Numbered from the stretch's first letter, positions 33,749-43,196 are shown. The stretch is 64,000 nt of DNA from an uncultured Sinobacteraceae bacterium (GCA_937902995.1 CALEKY010000124.1:39578-103577), one strand, 5' to 3'. Notes: generated by a model not told the origin, from the sequence alone. Program-made: numbers and translations.

Positions 33749-34333
33749 ATGAACCGCCTTTCCCGCAGCGATCTCATGAGCCTCGAGCAATACTCCGAGG
33801 CGCGCAAGGAATTCCGCGAGCGCGTCATTGCGCACAAGAAGAATCGGATCGTGAGCATCGGTCCGAACGCGACGTGGTGCTTCGAGGATCGCCTCACGAT
33901 CCAGTATCAGATCCAGGAAATGCTGCGCGTCGAGCGCATCTTCGAAGCTGCGGGCATCCAGGACGAGCTCGATGCCTACAATCCGCTCATTCCCGACGGC
34001 GACAACTGGAAAGTCACGTTCATGCTCGAATATCCGGATCCGGAAGTGCGCAAGCAGAAGCTCGCGACTTTGATCGGCATCGAAGATACGTGCTGGGTTC
34101 AGGTGGAGGGATGCGAACCGGTGCGTGCGATTGCGGATGAGGATCTGGAGCGGGAAAACGAGCAGAAGACCTCGTCGGTGCACTTCCTCAGGTTCCAGCT
34201 CACGCCGGAGATGGTGAATCGCGCGAAGGCCGGTGCCGCGATCAGTCTCGGCATCGATCACCCGAACTATCGCTACGAAGTTCGCCCGCTGCCGGACGCG
34301 GTCAGAAAGTCGATCGTCGCCGATCTCGCGTGA
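33749..34333 (+). CDS. DUF3501 family protein
   Basis: 194-residue protein of unknown function that I recognise as the DUF3501 family by its start (RSDLMSLEQYSEARKEFRERVIAHKKNRIVSIGPNATWCFEDRLT) and by its place as third gene after rubrerythrin and the CCG-domain protein. It is soluble and acidic, with the conserved VERIFEAAGIQDELDAYNPLIPDG block near residue 61 and SSVHFLRFQLTPEMV near 148. It is probably part of the same peroxide-handling unit; the biochemical role is unknown. Confidence 0.85.
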   Translation: MNRLSRSDLMSLEQYSEARKEFRERVIAHKKNRIVSIGPNATWCFEDRLTIQYQIQEMLRVERIFEAAGIQDELDAYNPLIPDGDNWKVTFMLEYPDPEVRKQKLATLIGIEDTCWVQVEGCEPVRAIADEDLERENEQKTSSVHFLRFQLTPEMVNRAKAGAAISLGIDHPNYRYEVRPLPDAVRKSIVADLA

Positions 34334-34483
34334 TCGGCACTCCGTTGCTGTAGCGCGCACTGTCGCTACTTCGCGAAGATCGCGTCGCGCACGCTCGTGC
34401 GCCTATCGCCCGTTGGCTGCTTGGCGCTAGAATCCGCGCCGCTCGAATTCTTATCACAATCAGGCCGATTCAACGCTCGACTA

Positions 34484-36376
34484 ATGGCTCAGTCCTATAC
34501 CGCCTCCGACATCGAAGTCTTGAGTGGGCTCGAACCGGTGCGTCGCCGGCCGGGCATGTACACGGACACGAGCCGTCCGAATCACCTGGCGCACGAAGTC
34601 ATCGACAATTCGGTCGATGAAGCGATGGCCGGCCATGCGAAGCGCATCGACGTCGTGCTGTACAAGGACGGTTCGCTCGAAGTGGCCGACGACGGCCGCG
34701 GCATGCCGGTCGACATCCATCCGAAAGAGAAGGTGAGCGGCGTCGAGCTCATCCTCACGCGTCTGCACGCTGGCGGCAAGTTCTCGGACAAGAACTACAA
34801 GTTCGCGGGCGGCCTGCACGGCGTCGGCGTATCGGTCGTCAACGCGCTGTCGAAGAACCTCGAGTGCTGGGTCAAGCGCGGCGGCAAGGAATACAACATC
34901 AGCTTCAAGGACGGTAAAGCCCGTTCCAAGCTGGAGGTCGTCGGCGAGGTCGGCAAGAACAACACCGGCACGAGAATCCGGTTCTGGCCCGACCCGAAAT
35001 ATTTCGAGTCGCCGTCGTTCTCGGTGCCGAAGCTCAAGCACGTGCTGCGCGCGAAAGCCGTGCTCTGCCCGGGACTGCGCATCACGTTCCGCGTCGAAGG
35101 GACCGATGAGAAGGAGGAATGGTTCTACACCGGCGGCCTGAGCGAGTACTTGCGCGAGGCGCTGGGGCAGGGCGAATGGCTGCCGCCCGAGCTGTTCGTC
35201 GGTTCGATCGAAGGCGAGCAAGAAGCGGCCGAGTGGGCGGTGGCGTGGCGCATCGACGAAGGTCAGAAAGTCGAGGAGAGCTACGTCAACCTGATCCCGA
35301 CGGCGCAAGGCGGCACGCACGTCAACGGCCTGCGCCTCGGTCTCACCGACGCGATTCGCGAATTCTGCGAGTTTCGCAATCTGTTGCCGAAGGGTTTGAA
35401 GCTCGCGCCCGAAGATGTTTGGGACGATGTGAGCTACGTGCTCTCCGTGAAGATGAAGGAGGCGCAGTTCGCGGGGCAGACCAAGGAGCGGCTCACGTCC
35501 CGGGAGACGGCTGCGTTCGTCTCCGGCGTCGTCAAAGATCAGTTCGCGCTTTGGCTCAACCAACATCCTGACGCCGGCGAGCGCATTGCGCAGATTGCGA
35601 TCGGTCGCGCGCAGACGCGGCTCAAGGCTGCGAAGTCCGTCGCTCGCAAGCGCGTCGTGAGCGGACCGGCATTGCCCGGCAAGCTTGCAGACTGCACGTC
35701 CGGAGACCCGGAACGCAGCGAGCTGTTCCTCGTCGAAGGCGATTCGGCCGGCGGTTCGGCGAAACAGGCCCGCGATCGCGAGTTTCAAGCGGTCATGCCG
35801 TTGCGAGGCAAGATTCTCAACACCTGGGAAGTCGACGCTGCCGACATCCTGCAATCGCAGGAGGTTCATCACATTGCGATCGCGATCGGCGTCGATCCGG
35901 GCTCCAATGACCTAAAAGGACTGCGGTATCACAAGATCTGCATCCTGGCCGACGCTGACTCGGACGGACAGCACATCGCAACGTTGCTTTGCGCGCTGTT
36001 CCTGCGCCACTTCCGTCCGCTCGTGTTGAACGGACACGTCTATGTGGCGATGCCGCCGCTTTATCGCATCGACGTGGGCAAGCAGGTCTATTACGCGCTC
36101 GACGATGCGGAGCGTGCCGGCATTCTCGATCGTGTCGCAGCAGAGAATCCTCGCGCGAAGCCCGTCGTGACTCGCTTCAAGGGTCTGGGCGAGATGAGCG
36201 CGATGCAGCTACGCGAAACGACCATGGCTCCCGAAACGCGCCGTCTCGTGCAGCTCACGGTCGATCCGAAGGATCAAGCCGACCAGATGCTCGACATGCT
36301 CCTGGCCAAGAAGCGCGCCGCCGACCGCCGCGTCTGGCTGGAGACAAAGGGCAATCTGGCGGATGTGCAGGTTTGA
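34484..36376 (+). CDS. parE: DNA topoisomerase IV subunit B
   Basis: ATPase subunit of topoisomerase IV, which decatenates daughter chromosomes. It has 630 residues from the ATG at 34484 (conserved MAQSYTASDIEVLSGLEPVRRRPGMY; the frame is open further upstream). The GHKL ATPase shows HEVIDNSVDEAMAG, VADDGRGMPVDIHP and KFAGGLHGVGVSVVNALS. The TOPRIM domain shows LFLVEGDSAGGSAKQARDREFQAVMPLRGKILN and ADADSDGQHI. parC follows after a 150-base gap filled with heptad repeats. Confidence 0.96.
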   Translation: MAQSYTASDIEVLSGLEPVRRRPGMYTDTSRPNHLAHEVIDNSVDEAMAGHAKRIDVVLYKDGSLEVADDGRGMPVDIHPKEKVSGVELILTRLHAGGKFSDKNYKFAGGLHGVGVSVVNALSKNLECWVKRGGKEYNISFKDGKARSKLEVVGEVGKNNTGTRIRFWPDPKYFESPSFSVPKLKHVLRAKAVLCPGLRITFRVEGTDEKEEWFYTGGLSEYLREALGQGEWLPPELFVGSIEGEQEAAEWAVAWRIDEGQKVEESYVNLIPTAQGGTHVNGLRLGLTDAIREFCEFRNLLPKGLKLAPEDVWDDVSYVLSVKMKEAQFAGQTKERLTSRETAAFVSGVVKDQFALWLNQHPDAGERIAQIAIGRAQTRLKAAKSVARKRVVSGPALPGKLADCTSGDPERSELFLVEGDSAGGSAKQARDREFQAVMPLRGKILNTWEVDAADILQSQEVHHIAIAIGVDPGSNDLKGLRYHKICILADADSDGQHIATLLCALFLRHFRPLVLNGHVYVAMPPLYRIDVGKQVYYALDDAERAGILDRVAAENPRAKPVVTRFKGLGEMSAMQLRETTMAPETRRLVQLTVDPKDQADQMLDMLLAKKRAADRRVWLETKGNLADVQV

Positions 36377-36379
36377 GCA

Positions 36380-36521
36380 GGCTGTGGGCTTTAGGCTGCG
36401 GGCTGTAGCAAGCGGCGAATCGCATCGCGGTGCAAATGCGATGACGATGCAAATGTCGCTTGCGATCAGTTCTCAGCCGAGCCGACGCCTACAGCCTGCA
36501 GCCCACAGCCTACAGTCTTAG
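36380..36521. repeat. Paired heptad tracts between parE and parC
   Basis: 36380-36407: GGCTGTG, GGCTTTA, GGCTGCG, GGCTGTA. 36487-36521: GCCTACA, GCCTGCA, GCCCACA, GCCTACA, GTCTTAG. The second tract is close to the reverse complement of the first (TGTAGGC family), so the parE-parC RNA could fold into a long imperfect stem. The 79 bases between them show no gene. Confidence 0.8.
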
Positions 36522-36526
36522 AGAAC

Positions 36527-38782
36527 ATGCCGACCCAACCCGCACTCAACTTCGAAGGCATCGAACGTCTGCCGCTGAAGACGTTCACCGAGAAGGCGTA
36601 TCTCGACTATTCGATGTACGTCATTCTCGATCGCGCGTTGCCGCACATCGGCGACGGATTGAAGCCCGTGCAACGCCGCATCGTCTACGCGATGAGCGAG
36701 CTCGGCTTGTCGGCGACGGCGAAGTACAAGAAGTCTGCGCGTACGGTCGGCGACGTCATCGGTAAGTTCCATCCGCACGGCGATGCGGCTTGCTATGAGG
36801 CGATGGTGCTCATGGCGCAGCCGTTCTCCTATCGCTATCCGCTCGTCGACGGTCAAGGCAACTTCGGTTCGCCCGACGATCCGAAATCGTTCGCGGCGAT
36901 GCGCTACACGGAGTCGCGCCTCACGAGATATGCATCGTTGTTGCTGTCCGAGTTGGGGCAGGGCACGACGGAGTGGGTGCCGAACTTCGACGGCACGCTG
37001 GAAGAGCCGGTGATTCTGCCGGCACGCGTGCCGAACGTGCTGCTCAACGGCGCGACGGGTATCGCGGTCGGCATGGCCACCGACATTCCGCCGCACAACT
37101 TGCGCGAAGTCGTTTCTGCGTGCGTGCACTTGATCGACGATCCGGATGCCACGGTGAGCGAGCTGTGCAAGCACATCAAAGGGCCGGACTTCCCGACGGG
37201 TGGGGAAATCGTTTCGCCGAAATCCGAGATCAAACAGATCTACCAGACGGGCAGCGGCACGATTCGCGCGCGCGCCGTCTACGAAATCGAAGACGGCGAC
37301 ATCGTCATCACGCAGCTCCCGTATCAAGTCTCCGGCGCGAAGATTCAGGAACAGATCGCCGCGCAGATGCAGGCGAAGAAGCTGCCGATGGTCGAGGACA
37401 TTCGCGACGAGTCCGACCACGAGCATCCGACGCGCATCGTGATCGTGCCGCGCTCGAACCGCGTGGACATCGATCAGCTCATGGCTCACTTGTTCGCCAC
37501 GACCGATCTCGAACGCACCTATCGCGTCAATCTCAACATCATCGCGCTCGACGGTCGGCCGAAGGTGATGAACCTGAAGTCGCTCTTGGAGGAGTGGCTC
37601 AAGTTCCGTATCGACACGGTCACCAAGCGTCTCAACTGGCGGCTCGACAAGGTCAAGGCGCGCCTGCACATCCTCGAGGGCTTGCTCGCCGCCTATCTCA
37701 ACCTCGACGAGGTGATCAGGATCATCCGTCGCGAGGACGAGCCGAAGCCGGTCCTGATGAAGCGTTTCAAGCTCACGGAGATCCAGGCCGAAGCCATCCT
37801 CGAGACCAAGCTGCGTCACTTGGCCAAGCTCGAGGAGATGAAGATCCGCGGCGAGCAGAAGGAGTTGGCGGAAGAGCTCGCGGAGCTCGAGAAGATTCTC
37901 GGCAGCAAGGCGCGGCTCAAGAAGCTCGTCAAAGAAGAGCTGCTCGCCGACGCCGAGCAGTATGGCGATGCGCGCCGCAGCCGAATCGTCGAGCGCGCAG
38001 CCGCTCAGGCGATCGACGAGACCGAGCTCGTCGCCAGCGAACCGGTGACCGTCGTGCTTTCCGCGCGCGGCTGGGTGCGTGCTGCGAAGGGTCACGACGT
38101 CGATCCAGAAGCGCTGTCTTACAAGACCGGCGATTCGTTTCAGTCGGCTGCGCGCGGCCGCAGTACGCAACTTGCCGTGTTCCTCGACAGCACCGGCCGC
38201 ACGTACAGCTTGCTGGCACACACGCTGCCCTCTGCGCGAGGACAGGGCGAGCCGCTGTCGGGACGTATCGATCCGCCGGACGGTGCGACGTTCGCCGGCG
38301 TCATGATCGGTGAGCCGCAGGATCGGTGGGTCTTGGCTTCGGATGCCGGTTACGGCTTCGTCGTGAAGCTCGAAGAGCTCTATACGCGTAACAGGTCCGG
38401 TAAAGCGGTGCTGAAAGTGCCGGAAAAGTCTGGCGTGCTGCGGCCGTGTCCTGTGCCTGCGTCCGATGAAGCGCTGCTGTGCGCGGTGAGCACCGACGGC
38501 AAGATGCTGGCATTTCCAGTCAAAGATCTGCCGGAGTTGCCGCGCGGTAAGGGCAACAAGATTTTCGGGCTCTCGTCGAAGAAGGTCGAAAGCCGCGAGG
38601 AATATCTCGCCGCGATTGCCGTCGTCGCGCCGAATCAGAACCTGATCGTGCGTTCGGGCGAACGCAAGATGACGATCAAGTTTGCTGATCTCAACGAGTA
38701 TCGCGGCGAGCGTGCACAGCGTGGCGCCGTGCTGCCGCGCGGATGGCGGAAGGTCGATCGGCTCGACGTGGAACCGGCGTGA
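36527..38782 (+). CDS. parC: DNA topoisomerase IV subunit A
   Basis: DNA-cleaving subunit of topoisomerase IV. The 751-residue protein has ERALPHIGDGLKPVQRRIVYAM near residue 30 and KSARTVGDVIGKFHPHGDAACYEAMV near 67. The catalytic Tyr lies in FAAMRYTESRLTRYA near 126. The residues linked in the family to quinolone sensitivity (the Ser/Asp-Glu region just before GKFHPHGD and DAACYEA) look wild-type in kind. The C-terminal beta-pinwheel (VLSARGWVRAAKGHD, RSGERKMTIKFADLNEYRG) is short, as in ParC. It converges with the FimX-like gene with a 4-base gap. Confidence 0.95.
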   Translation: MPTQPALNFEGIERLPLKTFTEKAYLDYSMYVILDRALPHIGDGLKPVQRRIVYAMSELGLSATAKYKKSARTVGDVIGKFHPHGDAACYEAMVLMAQPFSYRYPLVDGQGNFGSPDDPKSFAAMRYTESRLTRYASLLLSELGQGTTEWVPNFDGTLEEPVILPARVPNVLLNGATGIAVGMATDIPPHNLREVVSACVHLIDDPDATVSELCKHIKGPDFPTGGEIVSPKSEIKQIYQTGSGTIRARAVYEIEDGDIVITQLPYQVSGAKIQEQIAAQMQAKKLPMVEDIRDESDHEHPTRIVIVPRSNRVDIDQLMAHLFATTDLERTYRVNLNIIALDGRPKVMNLKSLLEEWLKFRIDTVTKRLNWRLDKVKARLHILEGLLAAYLNLDEVIRIIRREDEPKPVLMKRFKLTEIQAEAILETKLRHLAKLEEMKIRGEQKELAEELAELEKILGSKARLKKLVKEELLADAEQYGDARRSRIVERAAAQAIDETELVASEPVTVVLSARGWVRAAKGHDVDPEALSYKTGDSFQSAARGRSTQLAVFLDSTGRTYSLLAHTLPSARGQGEPLSGRIDPPDGATFAGVMIGEPQDRWVLASDAGYGFVVKLEELYTRNRSGKAVLKVPEKSGVLRPCPVPASDEALLCAVSTDGKMLAFPVKDLPELPRGKGNKIFGLSSKKVESREEYLAAIAVVAPNQNLIVRSGERKMTIKFADLNEYRGERAQRGAVLPRGWRKVDRLDVEPA

Positions 38783-38786
38783 GGCT

Positions 38787-40838
38787 TCAGCCCATCACGA
38801 CTTCTTCGGGGGCATTGACGAAGTAGCCCTGGATGAACTCGATGCCGAGCTGCCATAGCACGGCCATCGTGTTCGCATCCTGCACGCGCTCGGCGATCGT
38901 GCCGACGTTCTTGGTCTTTGCCTGGTCGACGAGCTCGCGCACGCGCTGCTGAAGCGTCGGGTCGACCGATATTCCTTGCATCAAAGTGCCGTCCACCTTG
39001 ATGTAGTTGACCGGCAGGTGATCGAGCAGACGCTTCGGATCGCGGCCGGTGCCGAAGTGCTCGAGCGCGAATCGAAAGCCGATCTTGCGCAACCCGGCTG
39101 CCAGCTCGGTCGTGTCCGCCAAATGTTCGGTGGCGACCTGCTCGGCTACGGAGAACGCGATGCGTTGCGGATCGATGCGGGTCGCCTTGAGCTGATTGTT
39201 GAGCCACGGCAGTAGCGACTTGTCGCGCACGGAGTCGCGCGAGAGGCGAACGAACAATTGCTCGACGGGACGGCTCGCGCAGAACGACATCGCAGCGGCC
39301 ACGATCCAGCGATCGACGTGCTTCATCAAATCGTTGCGTTCGGCGATCGGTAGGAACTCGGCCGGCAGCACTTCCTGTCCTTGCTCGTCGATCATGCGTA
39401 CGAGTACGTCGAACATGCTGCGATCTTCGCCGAGTAGACTTGCGATCGGCTGCTGCATCAACCGGAAGCGGTTCTCCATGAGCGCCGACTTGATGTGGCG
39501 AATCCAGATCTCGTCGGCGGCTTGGCGTTTGGTGTCTTCGTCGCGGTGATCGATGATGCTGAGGCGATTGCCGCCGGCGGCCTGCGCATCTCGGCGTGCG
39601 GTGAGCGCATCGGCGATGGATACGGCCGCGTCGGGCGCGCGCGGATCGATCGCGCCGATGCCGATACTGCACGTGCAGGAGATCTGTTTGTCGCCGACTC
39701 GGAAGACCTGCTGAGCGATCTTGCGCAGCAGGTTGTTGCACCAGACCTCGATGTCGCGCGCGGTGCCACGCTCGGCCAGGATCACGAAAGTGCCATCGCC
39801 GAAGCGGCCGAACAGATCTTCCGGCAGCCGCGTTTCGCTGATGAGCCCGGCAAACTGACCGACGAAATCTTCGGCCAGCAACGGACCCAGCTCATCGAAA
39901 ATCGAGCTCAGTTTGTCGGGTTCGATGGCCACGAGTTGGCGGATGCCGGCCTTGATCGGCTGCGCCAACCGCTTCTGCAAATGCTCGATGAAAAAGCGTC
40001 GCTGGAGCGCGCCTGTCGTCGCATCGTGCTCGAGCGCGTCCGTCAATTGATTTGCGAGCGGCTCGTTATCGCGCTTCTTGGCCGCGATGCAAAGCTTGAC
40101 TGCCGGCTCCCCGTCGAACTCGGCGCGCGAAAGCTCCATTTCGATCTGCACTGAATTGCCGTCGGCGAGGCGGGCATTCGCGCGCAACGGCAGGTCGTTC
40201 CATTTGCCTTGCAGGCATGCCACCAGCGCGCCTTTCAAAGCCGAATGGGCTTCCGAATCGAACGCGTCCATCAGGGGCGTGCCGACGATGGCCTCGGCAT
40301 CTGCATAGCCGAACAGTTCGAGCCAGGCAGGATTCGCATCGACGACGATGCCTTCCTGTACGAAGGCAATGGCATCGGCCGAGCCAGCCATGAACGACTT
40401 GAGCTGGTTGCGATACTCCCGCGCCGAGCTGAGGGTGCTGTTCAATGCGCGTGCTTGGCGATGTGCTTCGAGCTCGCGTGCGACGACTGCGCGCAAGCGG
40501 GCGGGCGTTCTCAAAGTCACCACATCCCGCGCGCCTTGTTGCATGGCTGCGGCGATGATGTCCTCGTCCACTTGATCGCGGGCGATGAGCACCGGGATGC
40601 GCGCCTCGGCTTGAGCGCACACCTGCATGACCTTCGTCGTGTCGGCCGGGTCCGGACCGACGAAGGCGATCAACATGTACGCGTTCGAGTCCTGGAGCGC
40701 CTCAGGCAGATCCGCAAGCTCGCGGACCCAGGTGCAGCGAACCGCCTGGCCGGCATTGCGCAGAGTGCTATTGATCGCTTCAACGTTGTCCTGATGGCGG
40801 GTCAGGACGATCATGGGTACGGCGGCTTGGTCAGCCAA
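38787..40838 (-). CDS. FimX-like protein: receiver-like, PAS, degenerate GGDEF and EAL domains
   Basis: 683 residues. About 1-130 resembles a receiver without a clear phosphoacceptor; 145-255 is PAS (FMAGSADAIAFVQEGIVVDANPAWLELFGY). About 285-430 is GGDEF-like with FGDGTF in place of GGDEF. About 445-683 is EAL-like with FDVLVRM in place of EAL, EHFG for DDFG, and a retained KVDG and QGYFV. Both catalytic signatures are broken, so it is probably a c-di-GMP receptor rather than a cyclase or phosphodiesterase. Length, domain order and broken motifs match FimX of Pseudomonas and Xanthomonas, which controls type IV pili. It has no membrane segment. Confidence 0.85.
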   Translation of the reverse strand: MADQAAVPMIVLTRHQDNVEAINSTLRNAGQAVRCTWVRELADLPEALQDSNAYMLIAFVGPDPADTTKVMQVCAQAEARIPVLIARDQVDEDIIAAAMQQGARDVVTLRTPARLRAVVARELEAHRQARALNSTLSSAREYRNQLKSFMAGSADAIAFVQEGIVVDANPAWLELFGYADAEAIVGTPLMDAFDSEAHSALKGALVACLQGKWNDLPLRANARLADGNSVQIEMELSRAEFDGEPAVKLCIAAKKRDNEPLANQLTDALEHDATTGALQRRFFIEHLQKRLAQPIKAGIRQLVAIEPDKLSSIFDELGPLLAEDFVGQFAGLISETRLPEDLFGRFGDGTFVILAERGTARDIEVWCNNLLRKIAQQVFRVGDKQISCTCSIGIGAIDPRAPDAAVSIADALTARRDAQAAGGNRLSIIDHRDEDTKRQAADEIWIRHIKSALMENRFRLMQQPIASLLGEDRSMFDVLVRMIDEQGQEVLPAEFLPIAERNDLMKHVDRWIVAAAMSFCASRPVEQLFVRLSRDSVRDKSLLPWLNNQLKATRIDPQRIAFSVAEQVATEHLADTTELAAGLRKIGFRFALEHFGTGRDPKRLLDHLPVNYIKVDGTLMQGISVDPTLQQRVRELVDQAKTKNVGTIAERVQDANTMAVLWQLGIEFIQGYFVNAPEEVVMG

Positions 40839-40916
40839 GCGAATCTCCCAATCGTGGCAAGGTCGATGACAACGAGGACCGAGCCTACATCAAGCGCCGC
40901 CTGGATGACGTGTCGG

Positions 40917-41960
40917 TTAGCTCACGGTTGCGATCGGAGTTTTCGACGGCGCGCCCGGGACCTCCCTGACGAGCTTGGGGACGAGATAACCCGGTAATTT
41001 CGACATGAGCTCGGTGTGAAGTGTGCACGCCCGAGCCTCGGAAACCTCGAAATGGGCCGCGCCCGCAACGCGGTCGAGCAGGTGCAAGTAGTAGGGCAGC
41101 ACGCCGCAAGCGAACAGCCGCTCGCTCAGCTCGGCCAGCGTGGCGACATTGTCGTTGATCCCGGCAAGCAGGACCGATTGGTTCAGCAGGGTCGCGCCTG
41201 CAGCCCTCATGTCGTTCAGGGCCTTCTTGGTGGCGTCGTCGACTTCGCGAGGATGGTTCGCATGGATGACGACCACCTTTTGCAGACGCACCTCCTCGAA
41301 CCATGCGACGAATGCCGAATCCACGCGCTCAGGCAGGACTATCGGATAGCGCGTATGGATACGTAGACGCCGAATCTGCGGGATGCCCTGAAGCTGATCG
41401 ACCAAATCCCGTAACCGCCGGTCGCTGAGGCTGAGCGGATCGCCGCCGCTCAAGATCACTTCCGAGATGCCGCTATCGGCTCTCAAGTGCTCGAGCACAC
41501 CCCGCCAGTTGTCGACGAGCGCGGATTCCGCGTCATACGGAAAATGTCTTCGAAAACAGTAGCGGCAGTGCACGGCGCAGGCGCCTGTGGCGACCAGCAA
41601 TGCGCGGCCTGAGTATTTGTGCAGGAGTCCGCGAGTCGCTCGGCTGTCGAGATCTCCGACGGGGTCGCTAACGAAACCTTCCGCGGGCTGGAGCTCCGCC
41701 AACAACGGCAGAACTTGCAGCAGCAGCGGGTCCCGCGGATCGCCGCGGCGCATTTTGGCCACGAACGAGCGAGGCACGCGCAAGGGAAAGTCGCGCGCGG
41801 CAGCTATCGCGCCGGCGAGGGCCGTTTCATCGAGCTCTAGCTCCCGGCACAGCTCTTCCGGATCCTTGATGGCGTCGGCAAGCAGCTGCTGCCAAGTCGG
41901 CAGGGCGCGGAGCTCGGCCGGGCGTTGTGTCTGGTCTGATTTGGAGCTTGCGGCTATCAT
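40917..41960 (-). CDS. epmB: EF-P (R)-beta-lysine pathway radical SAM aminomutase EpmB
   Basis: Lysine 2,3-aminomutase homologue that makes (R)-beta-lysine for attachment to EF-P. The 347-residue protein has the radical SAM motif ATGACAVHCRYCFRRHFPY (CxxxCxxC) near residue 130, ILSGGDPLSLSDRRLRDLV and RLRIHTRYPIVLPERV. It lacks the C-terminal extension of the larger clostridial aminomutases. It is divergent from efp with a 109-base shared gap, and epmA lies 1.4 kb away, so the lysylation genes are clustered. Confidence 0.94.
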   Translation of the reverse strand: MIAASSKSDQTQRPAELRALPTWQQLLADAIKDPEELCRELELDETALAGAIAAARDFPLRVPRSFVAKMRRGDPRDPLLLQVLPLLAELQPAEGFVSDPVGDLDSRATRGLLHKYSGRALLVATGACAVHCRYCFRRHFPYDAESALVDNWRGVLEHLRADSGISEVILSGGDPLSLSDRRLRDLVDQLQGIPQIRRLRIHTRYPIVLPERVDSAFVAWFEEVRLQKVVVIHANHPREVDDATKKALNDMRAAGATLLNQSVLLAGINDNVATLAELSERLFACGVLPYYLHLLDRVAGAAHFEVSEARACTLHTELMSKLPGYLVPKLVREVPGAPSKTPIATVS

Positions 41961-42069
41961 CTGCGCCCTTTGTCGCTGCGCCTTGCGGCGATACGTGTTT
42001 GCCGGACTCTGAAGCGAGGGGGGTCCCGCAACGACAATTTCATTCTCCCAGATCGGACGACGGTGCTAA

Positions 42070-42654
42070 ATGGCCAGTTACTCCACGAACGAGTTCAAGT
42101 CGGGTCTCAAAATCATTCTCGAAAACGACCCGTACGTGATCGTCGAAAATGAGATGGTGAAGCCGGGCAAGGGTCAGGCTTTCAACCGCGTGAAGGTTCG
42201 CAATCTCAAGACGGGCCGGGTCATCGAACGGACGTTCAAGTCAGGCGACAGCGTCGAGGCTGCGGACGTCATGGAAACCGAGATGCAGTATCTCTACACC
42301 GATGGCGAGTTCTGGCATTTCATGGTGCCCGACACGTTCGAGCAGTACACAGCGGGCAAAGAGGCGCTCGGCGACAACGCGATTTGGCTCAAGGATGGCA
42401 TGAGCTGCACCGTCATGCTCTGGAACGGCGTGCCGCTGAACGTGACCCCGCCGGCGCACATCGAGCTCAAGGTCATCGAGACCGATCCGGGCGTGCGTGG
42501 CGACACCGCAACGGGCGGTTCCAAGCCTGCCAAGCTCGAAACCGGTGCGACGGTCCGTGTGCCGCTCTTCATCAATGAGGGCGAGTACATCCGCGTCGAT
42601 ACACGCACGGGCGAATACATTGCGCGCGCCAAGCCGCCGACCGATAACGCTTGA
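42070..42654 (+). CDS. efp: Elongation factor P
   Basis: Relieves ribosome stalling at polyproline stretches. 194 residues with the KOW-like domain I and two OB domains. The tip loop reads MVKPGKGQAF with Lys34, the residue modified by beta-lysylation in the EpmA/EpmB system, both of which are encoded nearby. The C-terminus (GATVRVPLFINEGEYIRVDTRTGEYIAR) is standard. EpmC, which hydroxylates the modified Lys in E. coli, is not in this window. A strong hairpin terminator follows. Confidence 0.97.
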   Translation: MASYSTNEFKSGLKIILENDPYVIVENEMVKPGKGQAFNRVKVRNLKTGRVIERTFKSGDSVEAADVMETEMQYLYTDGEFWHFMVPDTFEQYTAGKEALGDNAIWLKDGMSCTVMLWNGVPLNVTPPAHIELKVIETDPGVRGDTATGGSKPAKLETGATVRVPLFINEGEYIRVDTRTGEYIARAKPPTDNA

Positions 42655-42663
42655 TTTCCTCGC

Positions 42664-42691
42664 GCGACCGCGCGCAGTGCGCGGTCGCTTT
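42664..42691 (+). terminator. Intrinsic terminator after efp
   Basis: 10-bp perfect stem GCGACCGCGC/GCGCGGTCGC with loop GCAGT, followed by TTT, beginning 10 bases after the efp stop. It lies between the convergent efp and methionine-sulfoxide-reductase genes. Confidence 0.65.
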
Positions 42692-43194
42692 CAGAGCGAC
42701 TTCAGGTCGCTCAAGCCCTGCCCGATGAGCGTCGCAACGAACTGTTCCAATCCGTTGCGATCCTCATCGTCGAAACGCCCAAGCTTCGGGCTGTCCACAT
42801 CCAAGACGCCGAGCAGCACGCCGTCGCGAATCATCGGCACGACGATCTCGGAGTTCGAAGCGCTGTCGCAGGCGATGTGGCCTTCGAATTCGTGCACGTT
42901 CGGAACCACGATCGTCTTGCGCTGCTGGGCAGCCGTGCCGCAAACGCCTTTGCCGAGCTCGATCCGCACGCACGCCGGACGGCCTTGAAACGGCCCCACC
43001 ACGAGCTCGCCGTTCTTCAGCAAATAAAACCCTGCCCAATTCAGATCCGGCAGCGACTCGAATAGCAACGCCGATGCATTCGCCAGATTGGCGATAGCGT
43101 CGCGCTCATCCGCAACGAGCGCGTGCAGCGCTTCTGCAAGCCGCGAGTACAGCGTCGGTTTTGGGAGGGAGCGATCGATGGTCGAGGGCAGCAC
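42691..43194 (-). CDS. msrC: Free methionine-(R)-sulfoxide reductase (GAF domain)
   Basis: Reduces free L-methionine-(R)-sulfoxide. The 167-residue single GAF domain carries the three conserved cysteines in the pattern CVRIELGKGVCGTAA then VHEFEGHIACDSASNSEIVVP. I choose the GTG at 43194 because homologous sequence begins there (STIDRSLPKPTLYSRLAEAL) and the bases just upstream are heptad repeats; an open frame continues to 43350 through those repeats. It lies downstream of epmA on the same strand. Confidence 0.88.
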   Translation of the reverse strand: MLPSTIDRSLPKPTLYSRLAEALHALVADERDAIANLANASALLFESLPDLNWAGFYLLKNGELVVGPFQGRPACVRIELGKGVCGTAAQQRKTIVVPNVHEFEGHIACDSASNSEIVVPMIRDGVLLGVLDVDSPKLGRFDDEDRNGLEQFVATLIGQGLSDLKSL

Positions 43195-43196
43195 GG

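Noticed and set aside
36518..38221. 567-codon open frame opposite parC
   Set aside because: Shadow of a motif-complete parC.
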